44,635 bases of DNA from a virus, in the IMG/VR virus record IMGVR_UViG_3300044733_002212, positions 1-44,635 of that record, one strand, 5' to 3'. How positions within the stretch are numbered: position 1 is the first letter of the stretch; each line of letters opens with the position of its first letter. This document shows positions 1 through 7,861 of the stretch, piece by piece. Under the pieces are notes generated by a model. The model had not been told where the DNA came from, made no database searches, and saw only the letters and a list, made by a program, of their open reading frames with translations. The position numbers and the translations under genes were made by a program.

Positions 1-951
1 GATAGCGTTGATCGCGTTCTGGAGGCTTGTGACGATGGTGGTAACCGTCAGAGTTCCAGACTCTGCATTGCTAGGAGTCGTGTAGGTAGCAATCCCATCA
101 CTGGCATATGTGTAGACGAAGCTCTCTTCGGCAACACGAACAGTGAATGTTTTGCCAGCTTGTGTAACTTGAACTTCATCACCGACTCGCCAGCCAACGC
201 CTCCGTTCTTCAGGATGACACTGGCTGAATAGCGAGAGCGATAGGCGTTAGCCGCAGAATCAAGGTACGCAGCACACTGGTTGACAATACGGAATTGCAA
301 ACCTGTCTTAGCCCCCTGGGTCACTGCATGATCCTGTGCGGAGTTCTGAGTGCAGACACCTCCGTCAGCTACCTCGTAAGAGCCGGGGGTAATCTCAAGC
401 CTTGATGCTGAGTAAACCTTCGTAGGCGTGCTTCCAGCACCATCACGAGAGAGGTCAACACTGTAAGTAGTGTTGTATGCGACAGAGTTGATAATCACAA
501 GGGCCTCATCGGGCCTGGAGGTGGTATCCACCTCGTTCATTGTGATCTCACGTTCCTTGTTCGCGATTAGCGTATAATCTGCAAGTGGCAAGTACGACAG
601 GCTACTTGGATCAGTAAATGACAAGTAAGCATCAGCCCCAGGCCTAAGCGTTACCGTCTTTTCGATACCAGTAACAGCATCCCAAACCCTAACAATAAGG
701 CTAGGGTTACGGTAGATGCATACAATATACTTCTCGCTTTGATCCCTGAAGATCGGGAACCACTTAGCGTTGGCTGGGATATTGATAGCTAGTCGCCCAA
801 TGAACTCTGTAGCAGGCCTCTTCTTGCAGCCAAAGGTGGGATCGAGAAAAGCATTGACAGCTTCTCTAACCTGACCCGGAAGCTTAATGGGATCTGGCTG
901 CTGACTAACGCCACCAAGCAGATTAGGGATTGATTGAGAAACTGCTGCCAT
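1..951 (-). CDS. Tail tube protein B (T7 gp12-like), 5' part only
   Basis: The reading frame starts at ATG 951 and stays open for 317 codons to the window edge, so the C-terminal part is missing. The N-terminus contains NLLGGVSQQPD followed by a KLPGQ...NAFLDPTFGCKKRP stretch, which is characteristic of the T7 gp12 nozzle family. In T7 this protein forms the distal tail tube below the gp11 adaptor. It starts two bases after the stop of tail tube A, which is the T7 order gp10-gp11-gp12. The identification rests on the motif and synteny and is secure; only the end is unseen. Confidence 0.93.
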   Translation of the reverse strand, partial: MAAVSQSIPNLLGGVSQQPDPIKLPGQVREAVNAFLDPTFGCKKRPATEFIGRLAINIPANAKWFPIFRDQSEKYIVCIYRNPSLIVRVWDAVTGIEKTVTLRPGADAYLSFTDPSSLSYLPLADYTLIANKEREITMNEVDTTSRPDEALVIINSVAYNTTYSVDLSRDGAGSTPTKVYSASRLEITPGSYEVADGGVCTQNSAQDHAVTQGAKTGLQFRIVNQCAAYLDSAANAYRSRYSASVILKNGGVGWRVGDEVQVTQAGKTFTVRVAEESFVYTYASDGIATYTTPSNAESGTLTVTTIVTSLQNAINAI

Positions 952-953
952 TG

Positions 954-1559
954 TTAGATACTTCTACGACGACGATTTACTGCGTCATAAGGACGGTAGT
1001 GAATGGCGCTGGTTTCACCCGCGACATTGCTAAAGATGCTGTAGTCCGCCTGGCGTGTTTCGTACTCCATGCATGCTGCTCGTGCAACACTCTCCTCACG
1101 TTCTGAGTACTTCACAGCCTCTGCTGAGCCAACAGCACGGCCAGCAAACAGGTTCGCAGCTCGGATGGCTGCATACTGTTTAAAGACCTCAGGCATATCA
1201 ATAAAGTCAAACGTCCAAACCACATCCAGGTTCAACGTTTCTGAGAAAGTGAATGTATGAGCTTTCTTGTCATACAGCTTGCCATTTCGAATGATGATGT
1301 CCCGATCATCCCAGGGGACAAGATCAAGAGCTAGCAGGTTCGAAGGTACGACAATCTCACCGTTAGTGTCAGGAACGAACGGATAGTCCTGTTCGGTATT
1401 GAAGTGCCACTGCTCAGTCTGCAGTGCATTGGTCACTTCATCAAGGATGCTCTCAGCAAGCTTAATTGCAGGGTTGCTTGCATCAATACTAGTTACAGGC
1501 GACTGACCAACGTTCGAAAGAATGATGTTGATAGCCGCTAGCTTAGTGAGCTTTGCCAT
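954..1559 (-). CDS. Tail tube protein A (T7 gp11-like adaptor)
   Basis: This 201-residue protein lies directly between the capsid and tail tube B genes, the gp11 position in T7. The family forms the adaptor ring between portal and nozzle. The N-terminus (AAINIILSNVGQSPV) and the following acidic alpha-helical region, with a QTEQWHFNTE segment near residue 50, match the usual layout of phage gp11-like proteins. The C-terminus is basic (RRRRSI). The length agrees with the family (T7 gp11 is 196 residues). The assignment combines sequence pattern and position. Confidence 0.9.
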   Translation of the reverse strand: MAKLTKLAAINIILSNVGQSPVTSIDASNPAIKLAESILDEVTNALQTEQWHFNTEQDYPFVPDTNGEIVVPSNLLALDLVPWDDRDIIIRNGKLYDKKAHTFTFSETLNLDVVWTFDFIDMPEVFKQYAAIRAANLFAGRAVGSAEAVKYSEREESVARAACMEYETRQADYSIFSNVAGETSAIHYRPYDAVNRRRRSI

Positions 1560-1580
1560 TAATTTCTAGGGAATGGTATG

Positions 1581-1607
1581 CCCCGAGGGACCCGAAGGTC
1601 CCAGGGG
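1581..1607 (-). terminator. Stable UUCG-loop hairpin after the capsid gene
   Basis: On the minus strand a GGGACC/GGTCCC stem closes a TTCG tetraloop and is extended by a CCCC/GGGG stem across a small internal loop. It begins 7 bases after the capsid stop codon. There is no clear T-run afterwards, so it may be an attenuating terminator or an mRNA 3'-end stabiliser. T7 has its major terminator at the same place, just after gene 10, which supports a role in setting the capsid to tail transcript ratio. Confidence 0.6.
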
Positions 1608-1613
1608 CCGTTA

Positions 1614-2603
1614 TCAGGCCTTGGCTTGGATCGAGCCAGCCACAGAGGTACGCAGAGAACCGCAACCCATGGCGAGCTTGCCCACGATCAGGTCGCCCTG
1701 ATACTGCACATGGAAATCACCAGAGGTGGTTTCGATGCTGGGGGCCACAGCTTCCACGGTGCCGGCAGCTTCACGATGGAAGACCAGACCAGCACAGGTG
1801 GTGTTGGTGTGAGCGTAGTTGTTGTTTTCGCCGGAGATAGCGGCGCCACCAGCAGCCATGAAAGGCAGGTGGTTGGACTTGTACAGACGAATGCCGGCAA
1901 TGCTGTAGAGGCCTTTGCCGCTGTTCATATCGCCTTGGTCGTTGCCGAGCTCACGGTTGAGGATGTTGGTGTCAACCGAGGAGATCAGGCTGTAATACTG
2001 GCGGGGGCTAAGCACGGCCACACGACCTTCCTGGGGAGCATTGCGCTCGTCCAGAACAGCAGCAGCTTCAAAGAAGCCATCCACCAGGGCCTGGGCGTTG
2101 AACTGGTTGTTAGCACCAATCTTCACCTCGAAGCCACCAAGCTCGCCAGTCACGACAGAAGCTTCGCGGGAAGCGTTGTCGAGCACACGGGCAATGCGCT
2201 GGTCATAGAAGGCAGCCATGGCCTCACCAATCTGCTTCGAGATCTCGGCTCGCTGGCTGTACTGAGAGAGAACCTCGTCGAGGTCATACACAAACTGGCT
2301 GGAGACCAGCAGGTCATCCATCAGCAGGGTTTTCTCGTTGGCCTTCAGCGCGGTGTCGCCCAGCAGGGGGGTCCCCGGAGTATGGAAACCAGCGCCGAGT
2401 TTCCCCGTCATGAGGAACTGCTTGCTCTTACCACCACGCAGGCTGTAGGAGCGAATCAGGCCCTTAAAAATAGTAGCAGCGTTGAACGCAGTGAACACTT
2501 CACCGCTGAACAGAGTCAGAGCGGTGGCGTACTTAGTTGCGTAAGTATTACCTTGGTTACCGTTAACGGCATTAGGCCGTGTAAGGTTTGCAATGTTAGT
2601 CAT
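1614..2603 (-). CDS. Major capsid protein (T7 gp10-like)
   Basis: This 329-residue protein has the HK97-fold capsid features of T7-like phages: an N-terminal arm (NAVNGNQGNTYATKYATALT), a segment reading LIRSYSLRGGKSKQFLMTGK, and a C-terminal region with CGSLRTSVAGSIQ. The length is close to T7 gp10A (345 residues). It lies between the scaffold/oxygenase genes and the tail tube genes. A 277-base non-coding stretch lies upstream and a strong hairpin just downstream, as expected of a gene expressed at a high level of its own. Confidence 0.95.
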   Translation of the reverse strand: MTNIANLTRPNAVNGNQGNTYATKYATALTLFSGEVFTAFNAATIFKGLIRSYSLRGGKSKQFLMTGKLGAGFHTPGTPLLGDTALKANEKTLLMDDLLVSSQFVYDLDEVLSQYSQRAEISKQIGEAMAAFYDQRIARVLDNASREASVVTGELGGFEVKIGANNQFNAQALVDGFFEAAAVLDERNAPQEGRVAVLSPRQYYSLISSVDTNILNRELGNDQGDMNSGKGLYSIAGIRLYKSNHLPFMAAGGAAISGENNNYAHTNTTCAGLVFHREAAGTVEAVAPSIETTSGDFHVQYQGDLIVGKLAMGCGSLRTSVAGSIQAKA

Positions 2604-2880
2604 TTGAAAGAACTAGGAGAAAGTTTGTTTGTTCGGTCAGCCGATCAAATCCTTTTCAGATGAAAGTTGTCCTCCGCAGAGGGCTCTCTCCTACTCTTGA
2701 ATTGTCTCTAAAGACCTAGATCTTTCCTTGCAAGGATTGCCGTAACAATGCCACGGACACGGGCGATAGGAATAGGGTCCGACTATGAGGTGCCCTACTC
2801 CCCTTCCTTCCTGCCCTGTAAGAGCCTCGGATCAACCAAGAGCCAGGACAAGTTCGCCGTTATTAAGCCACGGGCGCGGG
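2604..2880 (-). promoter_or_regulatory. Non-coding leader upstream of the capsid gene
   Basis: This is one of the longer gaps in an otherwise tightly packed late block. I see no convincing gene in it on either strand. It contains a perfect CCTTGCAAGG palindrome at 2726-2735, a small CCTC/GAGG hairpin near 2669-2684, and an A/T-rich run just before the capsid ATG. There is no purine-rich ribosome binding site next to that ATG. By position it should hold a late promoter for the phage RNA polymerase, but I cannot define the promoter sequence. Confidence 0.4.
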
Positions 2881-3384
2881 CTAGCGTGGGATGTACTTGT
2901 ACTCCCAGCTCTCAGCAGGCTCCAGATGAAGCCCAATAGAAATCCGCAGTTTGTTTGGTTTGGTAGGAGTAAAGGGGCAGTGCAATAAGCTGGAATCAAA
3001 AATCACTGCCCGGTTTGGCTTGTAGTCAACTACGTCTTCCCCTACTACCAATGCCCCACCCCACTCCTCATTCCAAACAGGTGATGAGAAATGAATAAGG
3101 CTGGTATGCCCCTGGGGACCATCGATGTGCCAGTGCGAGTCAGTGCCTGCTGTTTGTCCATTCACACCAACCCTTTTCACCTTCATCGGACTGAAGTGGT
3201 TTCGAGGGATGTTGTGGTACAACAACCAGCCAAGCCTAGACTCAATGTCAGGCTTGAAGATTCGCCAAACACATGTTTTATCGTCATGACCGCTAAAGGG
3301 GGGATACTCCCAGTGCGGCCCTGACAACATCTGAAGCGCGATGTCCCAGCGTCTAGCATTTAGATAATCATCAATGATGATCAT
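2881..3384 (-). CDS. 2-oxoglutarate/Fe(II)-dependent oxygenase-like protein
   Basis: A compact 167-residue double-stranded beta-helix type protein. The metal triad is visible as H86-x-D88 (HWHID) and H135 (SSLLHCPF), with R147 (KLRISIGLHL) positioned to bind the 2-oxoglutarate carboxylate. Proteins of this class hydroxylate protein side chains or small molecules. Its start overlaps the stop of the next oxygenase by ATGA, and it is the last gene before the capsid leader, so it is made with scaffold and portal. The substrate is unknown; a virion protein is a reasonable inference from position. It belongs to a different subfamily from the three longer oxygenase-like proteins in the window. Confidence 0.8.
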   Translation of the reverse strand: MIIIDDYLNARRWDIALQMLSGPHWEYPPFSGHDDKTCVWRIFKPDIESRLGWLLYHNIPRNHFSPMKVKRVGVNGQTAGTDSHWHIDGPQGHTSLIHFSSPVWNEEWGGALVVGEDVVDYKPNRAVIFDSSLLHCPFTPTKPNKLRISIGLHLEPAESWEYKYIPR

Positions 3385-4013
3385 ATCTTGATGTAGTGGG
3401 TCATCTTTACTGTGTCAATAACTCGAGCCTCAATCACGAAGAAACGCTTCAAACGCTTCCCTTCGTATGGATCGGAGTTATGGATTAGGTTCGATGGGTG
3501 GACAACGAACATCCCCGTTTGAGGGAGAAGCGTATGAACCATCGTCCAGTTCTGCCTTCGTGACTTACCATTTGGGTTCGGGTCCTGCAGCTGTAGGCGG
3601 CCCATCGGGAACTTGTCATCCGAACCCTCTTTTTCGTTCTTGTCGAGATCCAGATAGTAGACACACACATAATGTGAGTCTTTATGGTTATGAGGCTTAG
3701 CTCGTTCACCAGGCTCCATCTTGCGGCAGACGCAGAGGAACTCAATGTCATACACGTCAGGCTCAAGATACTGATCAATGTGCATCATTGAGCGGACGCG
3801 AGTCTTGGCAAATTCCTTAAGCTTTTGTACAGCCGGATCCTCTTCAACAAAGAAGTTATAGCCAGGACGCTGAGGGTCCAGAATATCGATCACATGATCG
3901 TACCGTTGATAGTACTGCTCATGGAGCTCGATCAGCTTTTGCTTCTCTTCGTCCTCAAGAACTAGGTAGTCTTCCAGTACGTGTGTGGGCCACAGCGTAT
4001 GGAGTTTCGTCAC
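3381..4013 (-). CDS. 2OG-Fe(II) oxygenase-like protein, PF13759-like
   Basis: A 210-residue protein with H108-x-H110 (PHNHKDSHY) followed by a YVCVYYLDLD strand, and a distal H178 in VVHPSNLIHNS with basic residues after it (KRLKRF). This is the layout of the phage PF13759-type oxygenase family. It is clearly paralogous to the proteins at 30923-31558 and 29008-29589, sharing the HxH, YY-L and HPs..vH blocks. It overlaps the scaffold gene and the next oxygenase by 4 bases each, so all three are translationally coupled. The substrate is not known; capsid, portal or scaffold are candidates. Confidence 0.78.
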   Translation of the reverse strand: MTKLHTLWPTHVLEDYLVLEDEEKQKLIELHEQYYQRYDHVIDILDPQRPGYNFFVEEDPAVQKLKEFAKTRVRSMMHIDQYLEPDVYDIEFLCVCRKMEPGERAKPHNHKDSHYVCVYYLDLDKNEKEGSDDKFPMGRLQLQDPNPNGKSRRQNWTMVHTLLPQTGMFVVHPSNLIHNSDPYEGKRLKRFFVIEARVIDTVKMTHYIKI

Positions 4014-4843
4014 AGCAGATCCTTGCTAATAGATAGTCGCTGCTCCACATCAGCACGGAATGCAGGATCCGAGGAGTACAGCGGATTAGCAATGTCACGA
4101 GCAAGCTCAGCAGTGCTGCGGTAAGGCTTGATGCCAGTGTTCGAGGAGGCACGCCCACTGACCATCTGCCCTTCAAACCCCTCAGCCGCCGTGTATCGGT
4201 CCTTGAGGGCACTCACGGCAAAGCGGATCGCAGCAGCGTTACCAGAATCAGTAATGCTGTTGAAGGCTTCTACTTCACTACGATCAAGATTCTCAGCAGC
4301 CCACTGAACCATTTCCTGGTAGCCCTCGGGACCACCAGCAATTGCCATAATTTCAGCCGCTTCATTTTGAGCCAGCTGCTGTGCCTGCTGATACTTGCTT
4401 GCATTCTGGGTATAGAATGCCTCATATTCACGGATAAACTTCTCGGGGTCTGACTTAAGCTGTTCTGCGAGAGACTTGACAGTCTCATCACTCAGACCTT
4501 GACCCTGAGCATACTCATCGGCGGCCTTGGACAGGTTTCCATAGTCCTGCGGAGTGGCCTCTTCCTGGCCCTCTGAGGCGTCTTCAGTACCCTCTTCTGT
4601 GTCACCCTGGCCGAGCTTCTTTTGAAGCTCCTCATAGGCCTTAAGGAGGTCCTCCTGCGACTTGAACTTCCCGCCAATCAGATCGGCAGACTGGTTCTCA
4701 GAGTCAACTTGGTCATACAGGCGGGCCTTGTCGTCCTCCTGCATCTGCTGAATTTTTTCACCCTGAGCAAGAGCTTCGGCTTCAGCTGCTTGCTGCTGAG
4801 GAGTAGGTGCGTCCGGGTTAGTGTCGAAAGTTACGGTGGGCAT
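4010..4843 (-). CDS. Capsid assembly scaffold protein (T7 gp9-like)
   Basis: 277 residues, highly acidic and helix-rich, with long Q/E/A-rich stretches (AAEAEALAQGEKIQQMQED; KYQQAQQLAQNEAAEIMA) predicting coiled coils, as scaffold proteins have. The segment SADLIGGKFKSQEDLLKAYE is a recurrent block in scaffolds of T7-like cyanophages and relatives. It sits between portal and capsid as in T7 and is coupled to its neighbours by short overlaps. It acts transiently inside the procapsid. The C-terminus (RLSISKDLL) probably contacts the capsid, by analogy with other scaffolds. Confidence 0.88.
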   Translation of the reverse strand: MPTVTFDTNPDAPTPQQQAAEAEALAQGEKIQQMQEDDKARLYDQVDSENQSADLIGGKFKSQEDLLKAYEELQKKLGQGDTEEGTEDASEGQEEATPQDYGNLSKAADEYAQGQGLSDETVKSLAEQLKSDPEKFIREYEAFYTQNASKYQQAQQLAQNEAAEIMAIAGGPEGYQEMVQWAAENLDRSEVEAFNSITDSGNAAAIRFAVSALKDRYTAAEGFEGQMVSGRASSNTGIKPYRSTAELARDIANPLYSSDPAFRADVEQRLSISKDLL

Positions 4844-5088
4844 TAGTAGGTTTCGGTAGTGACGTTTCCAAAGGAGGGGCGGATCTTAGGCTTCTGGCTA
4901 TAAGTACCTGCATCGCCAGAGGGCTTGACGGTGGGCTTGATTGTGTAATCAACTTCCTTTTCAAGACTGGCTTCTACTTCGGTAGGGACCCAGGCTTCAC
5001 CTGTGTCGACCCCACCCTTGTAGGTTCCGTCAGAGTCCCGCGCCCGGCTCCGGCTGGACTGGCTCTGCTTGCTGTTGTTGGTTGGCAT
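4843..5088 (-). CDS. Small polar protein between portal and scaffold
   Basis: 81 residues, S/K/R/T-rich, with no hydrophobic core or motif I recognise. The first ATG is at 5088; a TTG three codons upstream is possible but less likely. The gene overlaps the portal 3' end by 59 bases in another frame and ends in a stop that overlaps the scaffold ATG. Retention of the frame across that junction and the tight coupling suggest a real head-assembly accessory or virion protein. The function is unknown. Confidence 0.55.
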   Translation of the reverse strand: MPTNNSKQSQSSRSRARDSDGTYKGGVDTGEAWVPTEVEASLEKEVDYTIKPTVKPSGDAGTYSQKPKIRPSFGNVTTETY

Positions 5089-6670
5089 ACTGATCAACTA
5101 ATTTTTCACCAAGAGGAGACTTGGCAAGCTGCCCCATCTGATTCATCAGGCTGGCTTGCATCATGTCCTCCTTCTGCTTACCAGCTTCCTGCTCCATAGT
5201 TGCAGGATCCTTCACCAGATTGAGAACATCAATGCCACTTGCAGCGGCAAGTCTCTTCAAGAATTCCGTAGGGTTAATAAATTGTGCAAGGGCTTCTGGA
5301 CCCATGCCTTGAGCAACGGTCTGCATGAACTCCATCAGGGCGATGCGCTCCTGACCTCGTCCAATTCCGTTCAAGCCAGCGACAACGGTTGGCATCACCA
5401 AACCTTTCGGAAGTGGTGGTACTGCTTTCTGTCTCTGGAGAATGTGCAACTTACGATTAAGGTAGGGACCCAACAGTTCAGTTGTCAGATTCCCGTAGAT
5501 TCCCCCCAATTGTTCGTTGAGTTCCTGTTGAATGGCAGAGATTTCGGTTGCGGTTGTGCGTTCTGACTGGCGAGGATTGAGGATCAGGAATGCATCTGAC
5601 AGTCGCGTTGTCAGATCTCTAATCATCTCCTGCACAGTACGGAAATCGGCGGTTTTACCCACTTGGATGACGCCAATATCATCGGGGCGCCCCTGGATGA
5701 TGGCGCCATTGCTGGCACGAGCTAGCGATTGCGGCTTGGTAGAAGCGGAAGGAGATACTGTGAAGATCACCTTCGCGGCAGCTGCACTGCCCTCCACCAG
5801 AGCCCTCATCAGGTTCTCCAGAGAGGTCAGGTCACCAAGGAACTCCTCGACGCGACCACGTCCAAACGGCTCGCCATCAACAACGTTGAAGCGGAGACCC
5901 AGCCACGGAGTGATGTTCTTTGGTGATGATCCATCAGTCCCTGGGATGGGCTTGCCATCAGCTTCCTGGAACCATTTCCATTGTCCATCCTGAAGCTTGG
6001 CCCAGGTATAGACATCAGCCTCCTCCCAGTTGTTGGAGCTCTTACCAGAGCCAACGCCATAGCGGGGGCCATCAGCACCTGGGGAGTTGCTGTCCTTCTC
6101 CTTGGTGTCCAGGAGGTGTTTCTGAAATTCAGCCGGAAGCAGGGTCCGATGTACAGACTCAACTGTTACGACTTCAATGAGATTGCCGTCACCATCACGG
6201 TTGACGACATAACGATCCAGTGGATAGACCTTAAGGGCTTTCTTCCCGACAAAGATAAGAACATTGCCAGTGACGACCAGATGCTTCATGGCTTGATGGA
6301 GCATCACCCGGTCAGAAGACTCTGCAATCTGCTGATGAATGATCCGCTCTAGCTTAGAGAGCGAGAGATCAATCTCACTGCGTACTTCTGGGGTGAGCTC
6401 TGGCAGCTGCATGAGTTCTGCATCAGAGATCTGCAGCTTAAAGAAGCTGGTATTTACGGGGAAGAGTGACAGCATCAGTTTTGCTGCCAGAACGTTTACG
6501 CCCTTTGCACCAACACTCTGCCAAGGAATGGGGAGTGCACCCCCCTTAGTCTGACCATCTTCGACAATCAGGTAAGGGAGCGTGAGTCGTGCACACTCCC
6601 TGGCAGAGTCAAGGTATTGCTGCCTATCCGCCGACAAAGTTTGGTAGCGAGATAAGGCTGAATCTTTCAT
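5030..6670 (-). CDS. Portal (head-tail connector) protein, T7 gp8-like
   Basis: 546 residues, close to T7 gp8 (536). The N-terminal region (RECARLTLPYLI, then a GAKGVNVLAAKLMLSLFP block at about residues 54-71) is the hallmark of T7-type connectors. A later segment, TTRLSDAFLILNPRQSERTT near residue 360, is also typical. The portal forms the dodecameric ring at one head vertex and is the channel through which terminase packages DNA. It is followed by scaffold and capsid in T7 order. The C-terminal tail is Q/P-rich and low in complexity. Confidence 0.95.
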   Translation of the reverse strand: MKDSALSRYQTLSADRQQYLDSARECARLTLPYLIVEDGQTKGGALPIPWQSVGAKGVNVLAAKLMLSLFPVNTSFFKLQISDAELMQLPELTPEVRSEIDLSLSKLERIIHQQIAESSDRVMLHQAMKHLVVTGNVLIFVGKKALKVYPLDRYVVNRDGDGNLIEVVTVESVHRTLLPAEFQKHLLDTKEKDSNSPGADGPRYGVGSGKSSNNWEEADVYTWAKLQDGQWKWFQEADGKPIPGTDGSSPKNITPWLGLRFNVVDGEPFGRGRVEEFLGDLTSLENLMRALVEGSAAAAKVIFTVSPSASTKPQSLARASNGAIIQGRPDDIGVIQVGKTADFRTVQEMIRDLTTRLSDAFLILNPRQSERTTATEISAIQQELNEQLGGIYGNLTTELLGPYLNRKLHILQRQKAVPPLPKGLVMPTVVAGLNGIGRGQERIALMEFMQTVAQGMGPEALAQFINPTEFLKRLAAASGIDVLNLVKDPATMEQEAGKQKEDMMQASLMNQMGQLAKSPLGEKLVDQYANQQQQAEPVQPEPGAGL

Positions 6671-6671
6671 T

Positions 6672-6962
6672 TTAGTTAGGAATGTTCAGGCTGCCCTTCT
6701 TCGAGTCAGTCTGGGTATTCACCGATTTATCAAGTGCAATCTTCAGCGGCGACGTACCGCTGCTTGCTTGCTGAAGTTGACCACGCTTGGAGGTCCGCTT
6801 CTGCATCTTCGCGTTGTCAGCACTACCAGCATTCACCGCAGCAGGAGCAGGCAGGGGAGCAGCTGGCTCAGGCATCGGAGGCGGGGTAGGCGCTGCAGGC
6901 GGCATCTCCGGGGGCGCCGGAGGAGCCGGCATGGACGGCATGGAGGGGGCACCACCACACAT
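6672..6962 (-). CDS. Proline-rich small virion/tail assembly protein (T7 gp7.3-like position)
   Basis: 96 residues. An extreme proline/alanine-rich N-terminal half (repeats of PAPPAPPEMPP type) is followed by a basic, polar C-terminal half (KMQKRTSKRGQLQQ) ending in SLNIPN. Short MC-initiated, proline-rich proteins with a basic tail occur immediately upstream of the portal in many T7-like phages. T7 gp7.3, in the same place, has a similar basic tail ending in INI. The equivalence is inferred from position and composition, not from strong similarity. The gene ends one base before the portal ATG. Confidence 0.6.
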   Translation of the reverse strand: MCGGAPSMPSMPAPPAPPEMPPAAPTPPPMPEPAAPLPAPAAVNAGSADNAKMQKRTSKRGQLQQASSGTSPLKIALDKSVNTQTDSKKGSLNIPN

Positions 6963-6966
6963 AGTT

Positions 6967-7149
6967 CTAATCCTCTTTTAATGAGTGGATGTAATCAACG
7001 ACCGAACGTTGGCCAGCTAGATACATGATCTTGGCCAGGTTATCGGATGGGTTTGGGTTGTAAAGTGGATAAAGCTCTTCGAGCTTTTCAAGGAGCTCTG
7101 CGATGATTCGATCACCGTCAAAGACATCCTTTACTTCTAGCTCAGCCAT
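6967..7149 (-). CDS. Small conserved-looking protein upstream of portal block
   Basis: 60 residues, acidic and helical (RIIAELLEKLEELYPLYNP), with a second helix around RSVVDYIHSLKED. The start overlaps the end of nrdB by 8 bases, so it is translated with the ribonucleotide reductase genes. It is followed by the proline-rich gene four bases later and so bridges the nucleotide and structural blocks. I do not recognise a domain; the composition suggests a small folded cytoplasmic protein. Confidence 0.6.
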   Translation of the reverse strand: MAELEVKDVFDGDRIIAELLEKLEELYPLYNPNPSDNLAKIMYLAGQRSVVDYIHSLKED

Positions 7150-7861
7150 AAGATGGGAGATCGTTATTAGAAGCCTCGAAAAAGGCTGGGAACCTGGCTC
7201 GCTGGGTGTCGGCTAATCCAGCTGCCTTGCCTTTGCTATACAGAGAGTCAGACTGGGATAACCAGAAATCCTTATCGAGCCACTTGTTCTCGGACTGACC
7301 CAGACCATCCATCACCCAATGCACGGTGGCTTTGCGGAGCTTGTTCAGGTTTGGGGTGCTCTTCAGCCCGAGGTCGTGAGCGACCATGCCATGGATCGCT
7401 ACGTGGGTCTGTTCGTCCCTGGAGATATCGGCCGCCAGGGTTCTCAAACCCATATCCCCGTTGAAGCGGAAGAACGGCAGCAGGACAAAGAACACACTGC
7501 GCTCAAGGATCGAAGCCTTGAGAATCGGATGCTCAGGAGCGTCCAGCCATGCACTGCGAATGACTGCAGCCTCACGCTCAGCCTTTGCATCAGTGCCGTG
7601 TGCAGCAACGATGTACGACAGGCCCAGGTCGTGCTTGTCCTCATCTTGCTGGTTAGACAGCAACGCTTCGACGACACCCGGCTTGTTAGGCAGCTCCTTA
7701 TCAAGTCCCTGCTGGAGGAACTCCTTAACAGGGAGCTCAAGAGTACGAAGGGCAAGGGCTCTGTAAAGAGACTCCTCGGCTCCATCAACGAACTGCCCCC
7801 GTTCTACTTGAACGGGAGTCCACTTCCTCTTTCTGGAAATTACATCAAGATAGCTAGACAT
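7142..7861 (-). CDS. nrdB: Ribonucleotide reductase class I small (beta) subunit, cyanophage type
   Basis: 239 residues, much shorter than E. coli NrdB (376). A ferritin-like diiron pattern is visible: E74-x-x-H77 (DEDKHD), E120 (ILERSVFF) and E150-x-x-H153 (DEQTHVAIHG), with an earlier acidic ligand near E29/E30. In standard class Ia proteins the radical tyrosine lies four residues after the first histidine; here that position is L81 (Y83 is nearby). It overlaps nrdA by one base, so the subunits are coupled. Related cyanopodovirus enzymes were once called class II and later reassigned to class I because of such a downstream beta subunit. The cofactor and radical type cannot be read from the sequence. 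Confidence 0.85.
   Translation of the reverse strand: MSSYLDVISRKRKWTPVQVERGQFVDGAEESLYRALALRTLELPVKEFLQQGLDKELPNKPGVVEALLSNQQDEDKHDLGLSYIVAAHGTDAKAEREAAVIRSAWLDAPEHPILKASILERSVFFVLLPFFRFNGDMGLRTLAADISRDEQTHVAIHGMVAHDLGLKSTPNLNKLRKATVHWVMDGLGQSENKWLDKDFWLSQSDSLYSKGKAAGLADTQRARFPAFFEASNNDLPSYG

Noticed and set aside
1578-2663. A 361-codon open frame on the plus strand opposite the capsid gene
   Set aside because: It is antisense to a well-supported capsid gene, its translation has no recognisable domain, and long antisense frames are expected opposite codon-biased genes.
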